Positions 27,606 to 38,300 of a stretch of 64,000 nt of DNA are shown piece by piece (the stretch's first letter is position 1; every line of letters begins with the position of its first letter). Both the position numbers and the translations under genes were made by a program. Location: positions 930,001 to 994,000 of the forward strand of contig NZ_QDKG01000001.1 in assembly GCF_003076635.1 (NCBI RefSeq). The letters run 5' to 3'. This DNA is from Sphingobacterium corticibacter (GTDB lineage: Bacteria; Bacteroidota; Bacteroidia; Sphingobacteriales; Sphingobacteriaceae). The notes below the pieces were generated by a model, which ran no database searches, was not told where the DNA came from, and saw nothing but the letters and a program-made list of their open reading frames with translations.

Positions 27606-30600
27606 CTAAAATCCTACACGCAAATTGAATCCCCAACCTCTAGTGCCAGGAAGTTGCGACCTTTCACCCGCAATACCACTAATCTCGGATGGATCAAATT
27701 CGCCATCGGTTTTAGAGTGAATCAACCAAAGATTCCGACCTACTACAGAGATATTCGCATTCTGTATGCCGTATCTTTCTAGATTCATTTTCTTGGCTGG
27801 AAGTTCATATCCAAAAGATATTTCACGAAGTTTGATGAAATCTAAATCGAAGATAAACTCATCAGTAGTACGGCGTCCGTAAGCATTCTCATAATAAGTA
27901 CGAACAGGTACGTAGAATTCTACCGCTTCACCATTTGCATTTACTCCAGTCGTCTTTTTACCACCACCATCTTCAACGGCATCTCTCACATTAAATCCGC
28001 GATCGTTGATCTCGGCTGTGCGTTGTGTCACACCGCTGAATGCACCAAACATGCTGGATAGAGAAGAGAATTTGCCGCCAAATTGATAATCGATATTGAA
28101 TGCCAGATTAAAGCCTTTATAGGTAAATGTATTCTGGATACCGCCGGTAAAATCTGGTAAGACGCTACCATACGAAATGTTGTCTTGTCTTTGGTAATAG
28201 CCAGCTGCATCCAAAATTGGAACACCTTGTTCGTTACGCATAATACCGCTACCAATTAATTGTCCCCAACGTTTACCTTCTTCGTGGTAGATCTGCGGTA
28301 GTGCGGCAAAAGCGACGTTCGCTACCGCACCAGTACGCGTCACGTTGTTCTCAGGGCTCAACGAAACAACATCATTGTTGATAAGTTTTGAATACGTAAG
28401 ATTCACATTCCAGTTGAACTCTGCCGTGCGGATTGGACTTCCCCTCAATTGTAGTTCAAAACCTTTCTTAGTGATTTTACCAATGTTAGTTAATAATGAC
28501 GTATATCCACTTGCACCATTGATACTCAGTGCAAAAGGAAAGTTTACCTCAGTACCATCCCAATACGTCGCTGACAATCCTACACGATTACGTAAAAACT
28601 CTAGATCTATACCTAACTCTTGTTGTGTTGCAACGGCACCACGGATGTTTGGATTCACTAATTGATCTGGTGTCGGCATCAAAATGTTACCATTCCATTG
28701 ATTGTTGTTGATCGTGTAGTTCATGCCTGGAAATCGGTAAGCACCAAATGGACTTGTTGTTGTGCCTAATGCCTGCGGGATCTCACCCCACGAGTAACGA
28801 ACTTTACCAAAGCTCAACCAATCTTTGGTGGTTTCTGGAAGCAGGTCCGAGAACACAAAGGATGCACCGAAGGATTTAGATAGTACATCATTGTTGTCTG
28901 CCGGTAGGGTAGAGAACCAGTCATTACGCAATGTACCGTTTACAAAAACCATATCCTTATAACCTACTGTTGCTGTTCCGAAGATTGCATTGTATTTTTC
29001 CATCGTCCTTGGATTGGTCAAGGTTGGAGTCTGCCGACTATTGCTCAAGAAAAATCCATTAGGAACAACTAATCCTTGCACGGTATTTCCTCCGTTTGCT
29101 TTCGTAGTCATAGAAAAGAAATCGGTACCAACGTTGGCATTCACAGACCAGTCTTGAATCTTTCTGTTGAAGGAAGCAAGGAACTCTAAGTTCTGACGGT
29201 TAGCATACGAGTTATTCGTGTTATAACCTGCGAACATGCCCGCTTGCGTATGACTTGCCTGCAATTCACTATAGTCACGACCTTCTGTGAAAGTGGTATT
29301 CTGTTGCTTACGATAAGTTGCTTTTACGGTTAAACCATCTATGATTTTGTAGCTCGCGTATACATCTCCAAACAAGCGATCGTTGTTGGTAATACGCTTG
29401 GTGAAATCTAAGAAGGTATAAGGGTTAAAATAGTAATTTCCTTTGTAGAAGTTGTCTGGACTAGCTGGATTGTACTGGGTAGGATTTGGTCTATTCCAAC
29501 TTGCATAGATACCATTGATGTTCAATCCGCGAAGTTCCTCCAAGATGCCAAAGTCCAGATCACGGTGCATCCATTGGCTAAAAGCGCCGGTAGCGGAGTT
29601 ACCATAGTCGTCACTTATAAATCCATTTAGCTGTCCATTAATATAATTGATATTTGTTCCGATCTCAAATTTGTCCGTTACGCGATATGCCGAGGCAACG
29701 TTGATATTGTTGCGTTTTAAGGAACTCTCTGGAATCAGGCCGTTCACATATTGGTTATTATATGTTACTTTAAAATCGAGCTTTTCTGTGCTTTGACGGA
29801 ATGTTATACCGTTGTTTAAGGTGACGCCAGTTTCATAAAAGTCTCGGATGTTATTCGGGTTTGCCGTCAAATTGGCCGTCTGGAAAGAGCGATCGTGCCC
29901 AGGGTACCAAGCGTACCAAGGAATATATTCTGATCCATCCATACGTGGACCCCAGCTTACGTCATCATATGTGTCCTTGTATATTTTACCGTCTAGCGCT
30001 CTCCATTCTTCTGGATGGCCTTGTTGCCACGTGTAGGTGCGCCATTGATCATTAGTACCACCCGCATACAAATTCTGATAATTTGGTAGAATGTATGGTT
30101 TCTCGAATTGTGCGCCAATATTTACGTTGATACCTACGCCTGGTGTAGATTTTCCTTTAATCAAAGTCATAACGATTGCACCCCCAGCACCCTGAGATCC
30201 AAATAATGCTGATGCAGCAGGACCTTGCAATACGGTTACACTTTCTACGTCATCTAAGTTGATGTCGTTAGAATTTGGTAAGATAGTTCCATCAACCACA
30301 TAAATAACGCCGGTTCCAGACCCTAAGCCGCTTTCACCGCGTAGGCGGATCGATGTTTCTCGACCAAGTGCTGCTGCCGATTGGCTTCGCACTTGTAGAC
30401 CCGCTACTTTACCAGCTAAGGCATTGTTAATGTTTGTTTGTCGGATCGGATTGAGTTGGTCTTGATTTACTACCTGTGCGTTGTAAGACGTCGATCGGGC
30501 AGAAGTTTGGATCCCGTAAGCTCCCGTTACTACAATCTCTTCTAGGGATTCAGTTCCAAGACTTAAAGTGACATTGACTGTGCTTTGAGTACCGATTTCG

Positions 30601-30845
30601 ATGCGCCTTCCGGTGTATCCCACATACGAAAACACTAAAGTTTTGCCGTTTTCTGCGCGAATACTATAATTTCCGTTACCATCCGTTTGGGTCGCTAGGC
30701 TGCTTCCCAAGACACTAACACTGACTCCGGCCAATGCAGTGCCATTGCTACCGGTAACATTTCCCCGGATTTGTCGCTCTTGTGCGTAGAGACTTGTCGA
30801 GAGACAAGCGAGCAAAAGAATAAAACTGAGTAGTTTTTGTTTCAT
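27606..30845 (-). CDS. SusC/RagA-family TonB-linked outer membrane transporter
   Basis: 1079 residues. Signal peptide to about residue 22 (SLYAQ), carboxypeptidase-regulatory-like domain 24-105 (RGNVTGSNGTALAGVSVSV), then LEEIVVTGAYGIQ and a plug with VIYVVDGTILPNSNDINLDD and ESVTVLQGPAASALFGSQG. The barrel ends GWGFNLRVGF. No STN domain. The plug variant GSQGAGGAIVM differs from the classical GVRGANGVI of the two other SusC proteins, in line with its SusD_2-type partner. A 651-base AT-rich region precedes it. Confidence 0.93.
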   Translation of the reverse strand: MKQKLLSFILLLACLSTSLYAQERQIRGNVTGSNGTALAGVSVSVLGSSLATQTDGNGNYSIRAENGKTLVFSYVGYTGRRIEIGTQSTVNVTLSLGTESLEEIVVTGAYGIQTSARSTSYNAQVVNQDQLNPIRQTNINNALAGKVAGLQVRSQSAAALGRETSIRLRGESGLGSGTGVIYVVDGTILPNSNDINLDDVESVTVLQGPAASALFGSQGAGGAIVMTLIKGKSTPGVGINVNIGAQFEKPYILPNYQNLYAGGTNDQWRTYTWQQGHPEEWRALDGKIYKDTYDDVSWGPRMDGSEYIPWYAWYPGHDRSFQTANLTANPNNIRDFYETGVTLNNGITFRQSTEKLDFKVTYNNQYVNGLIPESSLKRNNINVASAYRVTDKFEIGTNINYINGQLNGFISDDYGNSATGAFSQWMHRDLDFGILEELRGLNINGIYASWNRPNPTQYNPASPDNFYKGNYYFNPYTFLDFTKRITNNDRLFGDVYASYKIIDGLTVKATYRKQQNTTFTEGRDYSELQASHTQAGMFAGYNTNNSYANRQNLEFLASFNRKIQDWSVNANVGTDFFSMTTKANGGNTVQGLVVPNGFFLSNSRQTPTLTNPRTMEKYNAIFGTATVGYKDMVFVNGTLRNDWFSTLPADNNDVLSKSFGASFVFSDLLPETTKDWLSFGKVRYSWGEIPQALGTTTSPFGAYRFPGMNYTINNNQWNGNILMPTPDQLVNPNIRGAVATQQELGIDLEFLRNRVGLSATYWDGTEVNFPFALSINGASGYTSLLTNIGKITKKGFELQLRGSPIRTAEFNWNVNLTYSKLINNDVVSLSPENNVTRTGAVANVAFAALPQIYHEEGKRWGQLIGSGIMRNEQGVPILDAAGYYQRQDNISYGSVLPDFTGGIQNTFTYKGFNLAFNIDYQFGGKFSSLSSMFGAFSGVTQRTAEINDRGFNVRDAVEDGGGKKTTGVNANGEAVEFYVPVRTYYENAYGRRTTDEFIFDLDFIKLREISFGYELPAKKMNLERYGIQNANISVVGRNLWLIHSKTDGEFDPSEISGIAGERSQLPGTRGWGFNLRVGF

Positions 30846-31496
30846 GCTTGTTGTTTAGTTAAGTAAATGATTAATTATTTGGTGTGTGTAAAATTTTTTT
30901 GTGCTATTATTTCTGTTTTTTTTGATAAAAAAGTTCTAATATGACTTTTTTAGTCATTTATTTATTTTTAATGATCTTAATAATTATGTAATGTTAATTT
31001 TTGCTAGACTATTTTCAATTATAAGTTTTTATAAATACTATTTGTAGTTGTTTTGGTGTTTTTTTTATTGTTAATAATTTGTTTAATTATTGTTTGGTTT
31101 GGTAGATATGTAAATATGTGTATTAAATATTCATTTTTAATGATAAAATTGAATTTCACGTATTTTTAACATTAATTAAATAAAAAATACACCGTTATTA
31201 TGTATGTGTTATGGGTGTTTAAGTTTTATATATGACGATTTTGCTTGATTATTCCTGTCGACTTTAATAATTGTTTCTCGTAGTTATGATTTTGCAATTA
31301 TAGTATATTTAATCTATATATTTAGTAGTTTATTTAAGAATATTTTTTGAATATGGTTTATGGTTGTTTCGAGGTGACTTTATGAATAATTATAATGTCT
31401 CGTCCACGATTTGGCTACAATCTCCACGGATAGGGCTACTTCGTAAATCCCCGAATTACCAACCTTTGTTCTATCAGAAATTAAAACAAAATAAAG
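30846..31496. other. AT-rich intergenic region between divergent SusC and SDR genes
   Basis: 651 bases, very rich in A and T, with no supported coding sequence. It must hold the promoters of the - strand SusC gene and the + strand SDR gene. Overlapping inverted repeats occur at 30927-30951 (AAAAAAGT / ACTTTTTT) and 30941-30957 (ATGACT / AGTCAT); they share bases and cannot form together. No exact TAnnTTTG box with a matching -33 element was found for SusC. ACCTTTG at about 31464 is a weak candidate for the SDR gene. Confidence 0.5.
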
Positions 31497-32333
31497 ATGG
31501 AAACGAAAAAAGTATGGTTTGTTACGGGAGCTTCCAAAGGTTTAGGAAAAACGTTGGTGATAGAACTTTTAAAACAAGGGTACAATGTGGTCGGCACATC
31601 TAGGAGCAACAGCTCGCTAACGGATGCCATTGGAGAACATGAGAACTTTTTGCCACTAGAATTGGATATTGTCCATGATGAGGAGGTCAAAGAAGCAGTA
31701 CAAAAGGCGGTAGATCAATTTGGTCGTATCGATGTGGTGGTTAACAATGCCGGTTATAGTCAGATCGGCGCATTGGAAGAGCTGTCGGACGAAGAAGCTA
31801 GGACAAACTTTGATGTCAATGTATTCGGCTCTCTAAATGTGATACGACACACCGCGCCGCATCTGCGCCAGCAACAATCTGGACACATTTTCAACATTGC
31901 CTCCATTGGTGGTTTAGTGGGCAACTTTCCAGCTTTTGGAATCTATTGCGCTACCAAATTTGCCGTCGCTGGTTTTACCGAAGCGCTCGCTGTGGAGATG
32001 AAACCTTTCGGTGTGCATACTACCTTAGTTTATCCGGGTTATTTCCGTACCGAATTTCTAACCGCTGGATCGGCAAAAACTCCAACCACTCCTTTAGACG
32101 CCTATGTGTCTGCTAGAGAAAGTGAAGCGCAGCACTTACAGGAAATTAATGGCAATCAGCCAAATGATCCTCAAAAAGGAATCGAATTGCTGATTAAGGT
32201 AAGTCAATTAGACAATCCGCCTGTGCATTTGGTAATGGGTGCTGATGCTTACGAAATGGTGCAGCAGAAGATCAATCTTTTGCAGCAAGAGACGGAGAAA
32301 TGGAAAGAGTTGACTTTCTCCACCGGATTTTAA
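31497..32333 (+). CDS. SDR-family NAD(P)-dependent oxidoreductase
   Basis: 278 residues. Classical short-chain dehydrogenase: TGASKGLG (cofactor loop, residues about 10-17), NNAGYSQIG, and the catalytic YCATK with the upstream Ser in NIASIGG. The C-terminal extension fits the retinol-dehydrogenase/oxidoreductase subgroup often named YusZ-like. Substrate unknown. An AraC regulator gene begins 42 bases after its stop codon on the same strand and is probably co-transcribed. Confidence 0.9.
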   Translation: METKKVWFVTGASKGLGKTLVIELLKQGYNVVGTSRSNSSLTDAIGEHENFLPLELDIVHDEEVKEAVQKAVDQFGRIDVVVNNAGYSQIGALEELSDEEARTNFDVNVFGSLNVIRHTAPHLRQQQSGHIFNIASIGGLVGNFPAFGIYCATKFAVAGFTEALAVEMKPFGVHTTLVYPGYFRTEFLTAGSAKTPTTPLDAYVSARESEAQHLQEINGNQPNDPQKGIELLIKVSQLDNPPVHLVMGADAYEMVQQKINLLQQETEKWKELTFSTGF

Positions 32334-32375
32334 CGAACTGCAATTGAATACGTAAAAAGTAGTATTTTTAGATCG

Positions 32376-33290
32376 ATGGATAATACCTTTCACTTTCATT
32401 CACTGAGTGAGTTTCATACTTTCTGCGGTTTGCCAAAGCCGGAGCATCCGCTCATTAGCTTGATCGATTACAGTAAAGTAAATTACCCAGTGAATGATCA
32501 TGCATTAAAGTGGATTCAGCAATTTTATTCTATTGGTCTCAAAAGAAATGTCAATGCGCGGTTCAACTACGGACAGCAACACTATGATTTTGATTCGGGC
32601 TTGCTATCATTCTGCTCGCCCGATCAATTTCTTAAAATTGAGATGAACCCCGACGCTCAAGTCGAACCTTCAGGCTGGCTGCTGCTGATACATCCTGATT
32701 TTTTGTGGCACAGTGAGTTGGCTACCAGAATTAATTCGTATGAGTTTTTTTCGTACGCCGTAAACGAAGCATTGTTTCTTTCGGATAAGGAAGAAGCCGT
32801 GATCGTAGAGATTATGGAAAGCATCGAGCGAGAATATCAATCGCCCATCGATCAATTTAGTCAGGACTTGATCATAAAACAGATCGAAAGACTGCTCATC
32901 TATTCAGAACGCTTTTACCAACGGCAATTCACCACCCGAAAAAAGTCTAACCAAGAACTGGTTACCCTCTTTGAGCAAATTTTGGTACAACACTTCATAC
33001 CCGACAACCTGGGTAAGAATGGTTTGCCGACGGTGAATGATGTCGCTGCTCAACTGCATATTTCCGCGAACTATTTAGGAAGTTTGCTCAGGATATATAC
33101 CCAGCAAAGTACCCAACAGCATATACAGAAGAAAATGATTGACTATGCCAAAATGAGATTAAGCACGACATCTTTGTCCGTTGCAGAAATAGCATACGAA
33201 CTCGGCTTCGAGCATCCGCAATCATTTAATAAAGTATTCAAAAGTAAAACAAAGCAAAGTCCACTAGAATTTCGAGCAGGTTTTAATTGA
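32376..33290 (+). CDS. AraC-family transcriptional regulator
   Basis: 304 residues. The N-terminal half is the cupin-like region of a Bacteroidota AraC subgroup (SLIDYSKVNYPVN, LLSFCSPDQ). The C-terminal HTH pair (about 205-303) includes VNDVAAQLHISANYLGSLL and VAEIAYELGFEHPQSFNKVF, ending PLEFRAGFN. It follows an SDR gene on the same strand and may control it. A -7-like box, TATTTTTA, lies just before the ATG (7 of 8 fit), so separate transcription is possible. Confidence 0.9.
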   Translation: MDNTFHFHSLSEFHTFCGLPKPEHPLISLIDYSKVNYPVNDHALKWIQQFYSIGLKRNVNARFNYGQQHYDFDSGLLSFCSPDQFLKIEMNPDAQVEPSGWLLLIHPDFLWHSELATRINSYEFFSYAVNEALFLSDKEEAVIVEIMESIEREYQSPIDQFSQDLIIKQIERLLIYSERFYQRQFTTRKKSNQELVTLFEQILVQHFIPDNLGKNGLPTVNDVAAQLHISANYLGSLLRIYTQQSTQQHIQKKMIDYAKMRLSTTSLSVAEIAYELGFEHPQSFNKVFKSKTKQSPLEFRAGFN

Positions 33291-33483
33291 TCTTATTGCT
33301 GTTAAGATATCATGTTTTGTGCTATTCTATTTTTTTATAAAATACGTGCAAGTGACGCTAGGGAATACAAGTTTCTTCAGATAAATCATGGTAATAGGTA
33401 GAACTTAGCACGCTGAGTTTTGCGTTTCGAGCTAATATTTTATAAATTGCTCGACGCATTATTATCTAACCAGCTATCTACCG

Positions 33484-34062
33484 ATGCCGAATTATCAATA
33501 TGACAGTCTTGAACAACTGTTTCTGCTTACCCAGCAGAATGATAAATCTGCGTTTGATGAAATCTACAATAGAACATGGGAATCCCTCTTCCATACCGCA
33601 TATGGGATGCTCAAAGATGATGATTTGGCAAAAGACCTGATTCAAGAAATATACATCGATCTTTGGTGCAAACGTTCGGAAAAGCAGATCGCTCACGTAC
33701 ATACCTATTTAAAGCAAGCGGTGCGTTTTAAAGCGATTGATCGCTTTCGTAAAGCGGGTGCGCGATTCGAATCACTGGAGTATTTCATAGATGATATTGT
33801 AGACGGAGAGGCATCGGATAGCAAACTGCTCCAAAAGGAATACGCGGCGGCAATCGACCACTGGATGGCGAAACTACCGAAGAAACGCCGCGAAATATTC
33901 AGATTGCAATTTGAGGAAGGAAGATCGACCAAAGAGATTAGCGCCGCGCTAGATGTTTCCGTCAAAACGATTCAAAACCAAATATTGACTTCCAAAACAT
34001 CCTTGAAACTACTGCTCGAAAAAATTATTTACATTTTTTTATTTTTTTTATTTGGGAGTTAG
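33484..34062 (+). CDS. ECF-type RNA polymerase sigma factor (SusC/FecR-linked)
   Basis: 192 residues. Region 2 is seen as LAKDLIQEIYIDLWCKR, region 4 as LPKKRREIFRLQFEEGRSTK followed by EISAALDVSVKTIQNQI, the helix-turn-helix that reads the -35 element. This is the Bacteroidota ECF group that works with FecR anti-sigma proteins. The anti-sigma gene follows after 50 bases, then an STN-containing SusC and a SusD. It should direct transcription of the downstream transporter genes when the ligand binds. Confidence 0.93.
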   Translation: MPNYQYDSLEQLFLLTQQNDKSAFDEIYNRTWESLFHTAYGMLKDDDLAKDLIQEIYIDLWCKRSEKQIAHVHTYLKQAVRFKAIDRFRKAGARFESLEYFIDDIVDGEASDSKLLQKEYAAAIDHWMAKLPKKRREIFRLQFEEGRSTKEISAALDVSVKTIQNQILTSKTSLKLLLEKIIYIFLFFLFGS

Positions 34063-34112
34063 GTTCGGTTGTTACGACTAATAGTTAATAACCATCGATA
34101 AACCGACTTCTG

Positions 34113-35252
34113 ATGTTTCGAAATAGAGATTTAGTCAAGATCTTTCTACTGTCTATTTTTTCCCGCTACAAGCGTGGTAAAGCCACGCGCGCGGAGCAGA
34201 AGTTGGTAGAAAAATTCTTTGACCAAGTTGAAGCTAAAGCACATAATCGGCCTACATCGGATCTCAGCAAGATTAAAAGCCAGATGAAAAAGGAAATCGA
34301 TCGGCAGCTCGCTGGGAAACAAACGGTTAAATATCCTTTTCGACGAATATTTATGCCAGCGGCCGCTATTTTATTAATTTTTCTGACGTTTTCGACGATG
34401 GTTAATTGGCGTGGATGGTTCGACGATCATTCATTCGCCGCTGGCAAAAAAACACAAAATGGCCCAACGCTAACTGTAGGCAACTTGCAATACGCCAATT
34501 TGTTAGATAGTGTACCCAAAGAGGCGCGTTACCTTGCGCTGAATGAGGAGAAAGTGTTAGATCTATCAGCTATGCAATCAGCGCATGCTGAGGATAGCTT
34601 AATTATAACGAATCCAACGAAGACCGCTTTCGCTGTATTGTTGTCCGACGGAACCATAGCGCGACTAGCGTCGGGCGCGCGAATCGCTTACCAATGGAAT
34701 GAAGCTTCCCCCGTTAGAAAATTGCGCATGGAAGGGAAAGTGTCTTTCGATGTCGCCAAAATGGAACGGCTGGGACGCAATATTCCATTTTTCGTAGAGA
34801 CGGCAATTCAACAAGTCGCTGTCTTGGGAACAGTCTTTACGGTCGATGCCAACTCTCGTGCAGAACACTCCGTACATCTGCACGAAGGCAGCGTTCGGTT
34901 GAGCCATCATACCAGCCACGATCAGGTGCTTCTGCGACCAGGCCAGACTGGCTTTGTCGCAGCAGATAACCCACGTATCTATGTAGCATCTGCTGGCGCA
35001 AATAAACAAAAGCTGATGGCTTGGCGCAAACAGCAATTCTACTTTGACGATCAACCGCTACGCGATGTAATGACCGAACTGTCCGAATGGTACGGGAAAG
35101 ATATCGTGGTGCAAAAGTCTGTGCAAAATCTCCCAATTACCGGTATTATAAGCCGTTATAAGCAATTAGAGGATATTCTGGATATCATTCAGATGACAAA
35201 TACAATAACCTATTATGAAAAGAAAGGAGTGATTTATGTTGGCTTAAAATAA
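34113..35252 (+). CDS. FecR-family anti-sigma factor
   Basis: 379 residues. The cytoplasmic N-terminal part (1-78) binds the sigma factor. A single membrane helix, about 82-98, follows the basic FRRIF. The periplasmic FecR domain includes VLLSDGTIARLASGARI and FFVETAIQQVAVLGTVFTV. The C-terminal DUF4974 domain (about 310-379) contains FYFDDQPLRDVMTELSEWY and resembles an STN fold. It would hold the sigma factor inactive until contacted by the STN domain of the SusC protein encoded next. A strong hairpin sits between it and that gene. Confidence 0.93.
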   Translation: MFRNRDLVKIFLLSIFSRYKRGKATRAEQKLVEKFFDQVEAKAHNRPTSDLSKIKSQMKKEIDRQLAGKQTVKYPFRRIFMPAAAILLIFLTFSTMVNWRGWFDDHSFAAGKKTQNGPTLTVGNLQYANLLDSVPKEARYLALNEEKVLDLSAMQSAHAEDSLIITNPTKTAFAVLLSDGTIARLASGARIAYQWNEASPVRKLRMEGKVSFDVAKMERLGRNIPFFVETAIQQVAVLGTVFTVDANSRAEHSVHLHEGSVRLSHHTSHDQVLLRPGQTGFVAADNPRIYVASAGANKQKLMAWRKQQFYFDDQPLRDVMTELSEWYGKDIVVQKSVQNLPITGIISRYKQLEDILDIIQMTNTITYYEKKGVIYVGLK

Positions 35253-35253
35253 G

Positions 35254-35281
35254 GGTTAGGAATGGTGCAACATTCCTAACC
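35254..35281 (+). terminator. Hairpin between fecR and susC, attenuator-like
   Basis: Perfect 11-base arms GGTTAGGAATG (35254-35264) and CATTCCTAACC (35271-35281) around a 6-base loop. It begins right after the fecR stop. No T-run follows on the + strand, so it may be a partial terminator or an mRNA-stabilising processing element rather than a full stop. Confidence 0.5.
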
Positions 35282-35333
35282 TATACCCTTGGGTACTAAA
35301 AAATTAACTATTTGACTAATCAATTTATTTCAA

Positions 35334-38300
35334 ATGTATCAATTGTTTATTGAAAAACATAGACTATTACTGTCTATGGCACGAATTATCGTATGCTTTT
35401 GTGTGCTACCATTTTATTCTTACGGTAGTCACGCCTTGACTACGAATATCTTACAGGAAAATATCACTATATCGTTTAATAATATCACGTATAAGCAGGC
35501 ATTCCAAGACTTAAATGCCCAGACGGGATTGGAATTTATCTATTCATCCAGTGATTTTGATGATCGTAAAAAAATTTCACATCGATTTGTAAATACGCCT
35601 GTAGGCGAGGTGCTGCATACGTTATTTGCCAATACGGGAGCGAGCTATACACTCAAAGATCGGACGATCATCATACGGCGAGCCGCTCGAAATACCAATG
35701 TGCAGCAAAATCGTTTGATCGGAGGGGAGATCGTAGACGAAAACCAGAAGCCATTGGCAAATGCGACCATCATTTCCAACATCAGCCGCCGGCAAGCCAC
35801 CACAGACGAATCGGGGCGTTTTTCGCTTCGCGTATCCTCTGTAGATACCGATTTGAGTATTTCGGTTCTCGGATACGTATCGAAGACCGTGGCGCTCGAT
35901 ACGCGTACAGATTATCGCATTGCGCTCGAAGATAGCACAAGTACTTTAGATCAGGTTGTGGTGGTTGGGTTTGGTACGCAACGCAAAGCGTCGGTTGTTG
36001 GCGCCATCAGCACCACACAACCACGCAATTTGCAAATGAGTACTTCTCGCTCCATGAGCAACAATCTAGCGGGGCAATTAGCTGGTGTCATCGCGGTACA
36101 GCGATCTGGCGAACCAGGATACGATAACTCCAACTTTTGGATTCGAGGGGTGAGCACATTTGGAGGCAATCGCAATCCGCTTATTTTAGTAGACGGAGTA
36201 GAGCGTTCGCTCGATAATATGGATCCGGAAGAGATTGAATCATTCTCCGTATTAAAAGATGCTGCTGCAAGCGCGGTTTATGGTGTTCGCGGAGCGAATG
36301 GTGTCATCTTAATCAACACGAAGCGCGGAAAAATTGGCAAGCCGACCGTGACTGCACGCTTTGAGCAAGGGATCACATCGCCCACGCAATTGCCAGAATT
36401 TATCGGCGCAGCTGATTATTTGGAGGTGATGAATAGCATCCGCCGAGAGCGAGGCGAGGAGGGGCTTTATAGTCAAGAACGTTTAGACAATATTCGTAAT
36501 GGCGTCGATCCAGATCTGTATCCAGATGTGAATTGGCTCGACGAAATTCTGATGAATAGCGCGCAAAATTCTAGAGCTAATGTCAGTGTCAATGGTGGAT
36601 CAGATGTGTTGCGGTACTCCTTAGTGACTTCGTATTTTAGCGAGGGCGGATTAATTGAACGAGATCGCACACAATCATGGGATTCCTCTTCCAAATTAAA
36701 TCGGTATAATGTACGCTCGAATGTAGATGTAAATGTAAGCCCGACAACACTGTTTCGGCTCAATATTGGCGGATATCTACAAGATCGCAGTCGTGCACCA
36801 CAAAGTGTCGATGAGCTATTTTCTCAAGCCTTCGTCATTCCGCCGTATGTACACCCTACGATTTATTCTTCCGGTGAAATCCCTCGTACGCCATCTCGTA
36901 CCAATCCTTGGGCACTTGCTACGCAGCGTGGTTATGAACGTTTTAGCGCAAGTAAGATCGAGTCACTTTTCTCGGTAGAGCAGGATTTGAAATTCTTTCT
37001 CTCAGGATTGAAAGCGCGTGGTTTATTCTCCTTTGATCGGTACGCGAACAATTCGGTGATTCGTAGCAAAAGCCCCGATTACTACAATCCCGCCGTAGGG
37101 CGTGATGAGAATGGCAATTTGCAATTAGTCATTGATAGCTACGGACAAGAATTCTTGGGGTACGACACCGACTCTGAATGGGGCGATAAAAGTGTATACA
37201 TGGAAGGCGCCATAACCTACAATCGTATGTTCGGTAAGCATAATGTAGATGCGCTTTTTCTGTACAACCAGCGCAATTATGATAATGGGGATTTGCTGCC
37301 TTACCGCAATCAAGGTGTCGCCAGTCGATTCTCCTACAACTATGACAACCGATATATTGCCGAGTTTAACTTCGGATACAATGGTTCCGAAAACTTTGCT
37401 CCTGGCAAGCGTTTTGGATTCTTTCCCTCATTTGCGTTAGGATGGCTTATTTCCGAAGAAGGATTTATGCAACAAGCCAAAGATACCTTTACCAAGTTGA
37501 AATTGCGCGGATCTTACGGTTTGGTAGGTAATGATCGATTGGACGGAAGACGTTTCGCTTACATTACGACTATTAATCAAGGGAACGGCTATTCGTGGGG
37601 TCTGGATAACGATTTCAGAAGAGCAGGACGTATGGAAGGTGACCAAGGCAATTTAAATCTTACTTGGGAAACGGTGGCTAAAGCCAATATTGGATTTGAG
37701 CTCGGACTATGGAATGCGCTGGATTTACAGGTCGACTTCTTTAACGAAGATCGCAGCAATATCTTTATGCAACGGCGCTCTATCCCAGGATCGAGCGGGT
37801 TCACCGCATTGCCGTGGGCTAATTATGGTCGTGTAAAAAATCGTGGTATCGATCTTTCCTTGGATGTCAATAGAGCGCTTAGCGAAGATCTATTTTTGTC
37901 AATGCGCGGAACATTTACCTACGTGAAGAATAAAATCATTGAGCAAGATGAGCCTAGTGTGGTCATCGGTACATCGCGCTCTTCTACGGGCAAACCGGTA
38001 GGGCAGTTGTTTGGCTTAATGGATGAAGGACTATTCACGGAAGCGGATTTTGCAGATGTAGAAAACAATGTGCTCCGCGATGGAATTCCGAGACACACCT
38101 TTGGTCCTGTGCGCCCCGGCGATATCAAATACCGCGATTTGAATAACGATGGCGTTATCGATGCGCTAGACATGACGGATATCGGTGGTACGGAAGATCC
38201 TCAGATCGTGTTTGGCTTTGGTGCTAATCTACGCTACAAATCAGTGGATTTTGGCTTCTTCTTACAAGGCATTGGCAATAGCTATCGCGTTATCGGAGGA

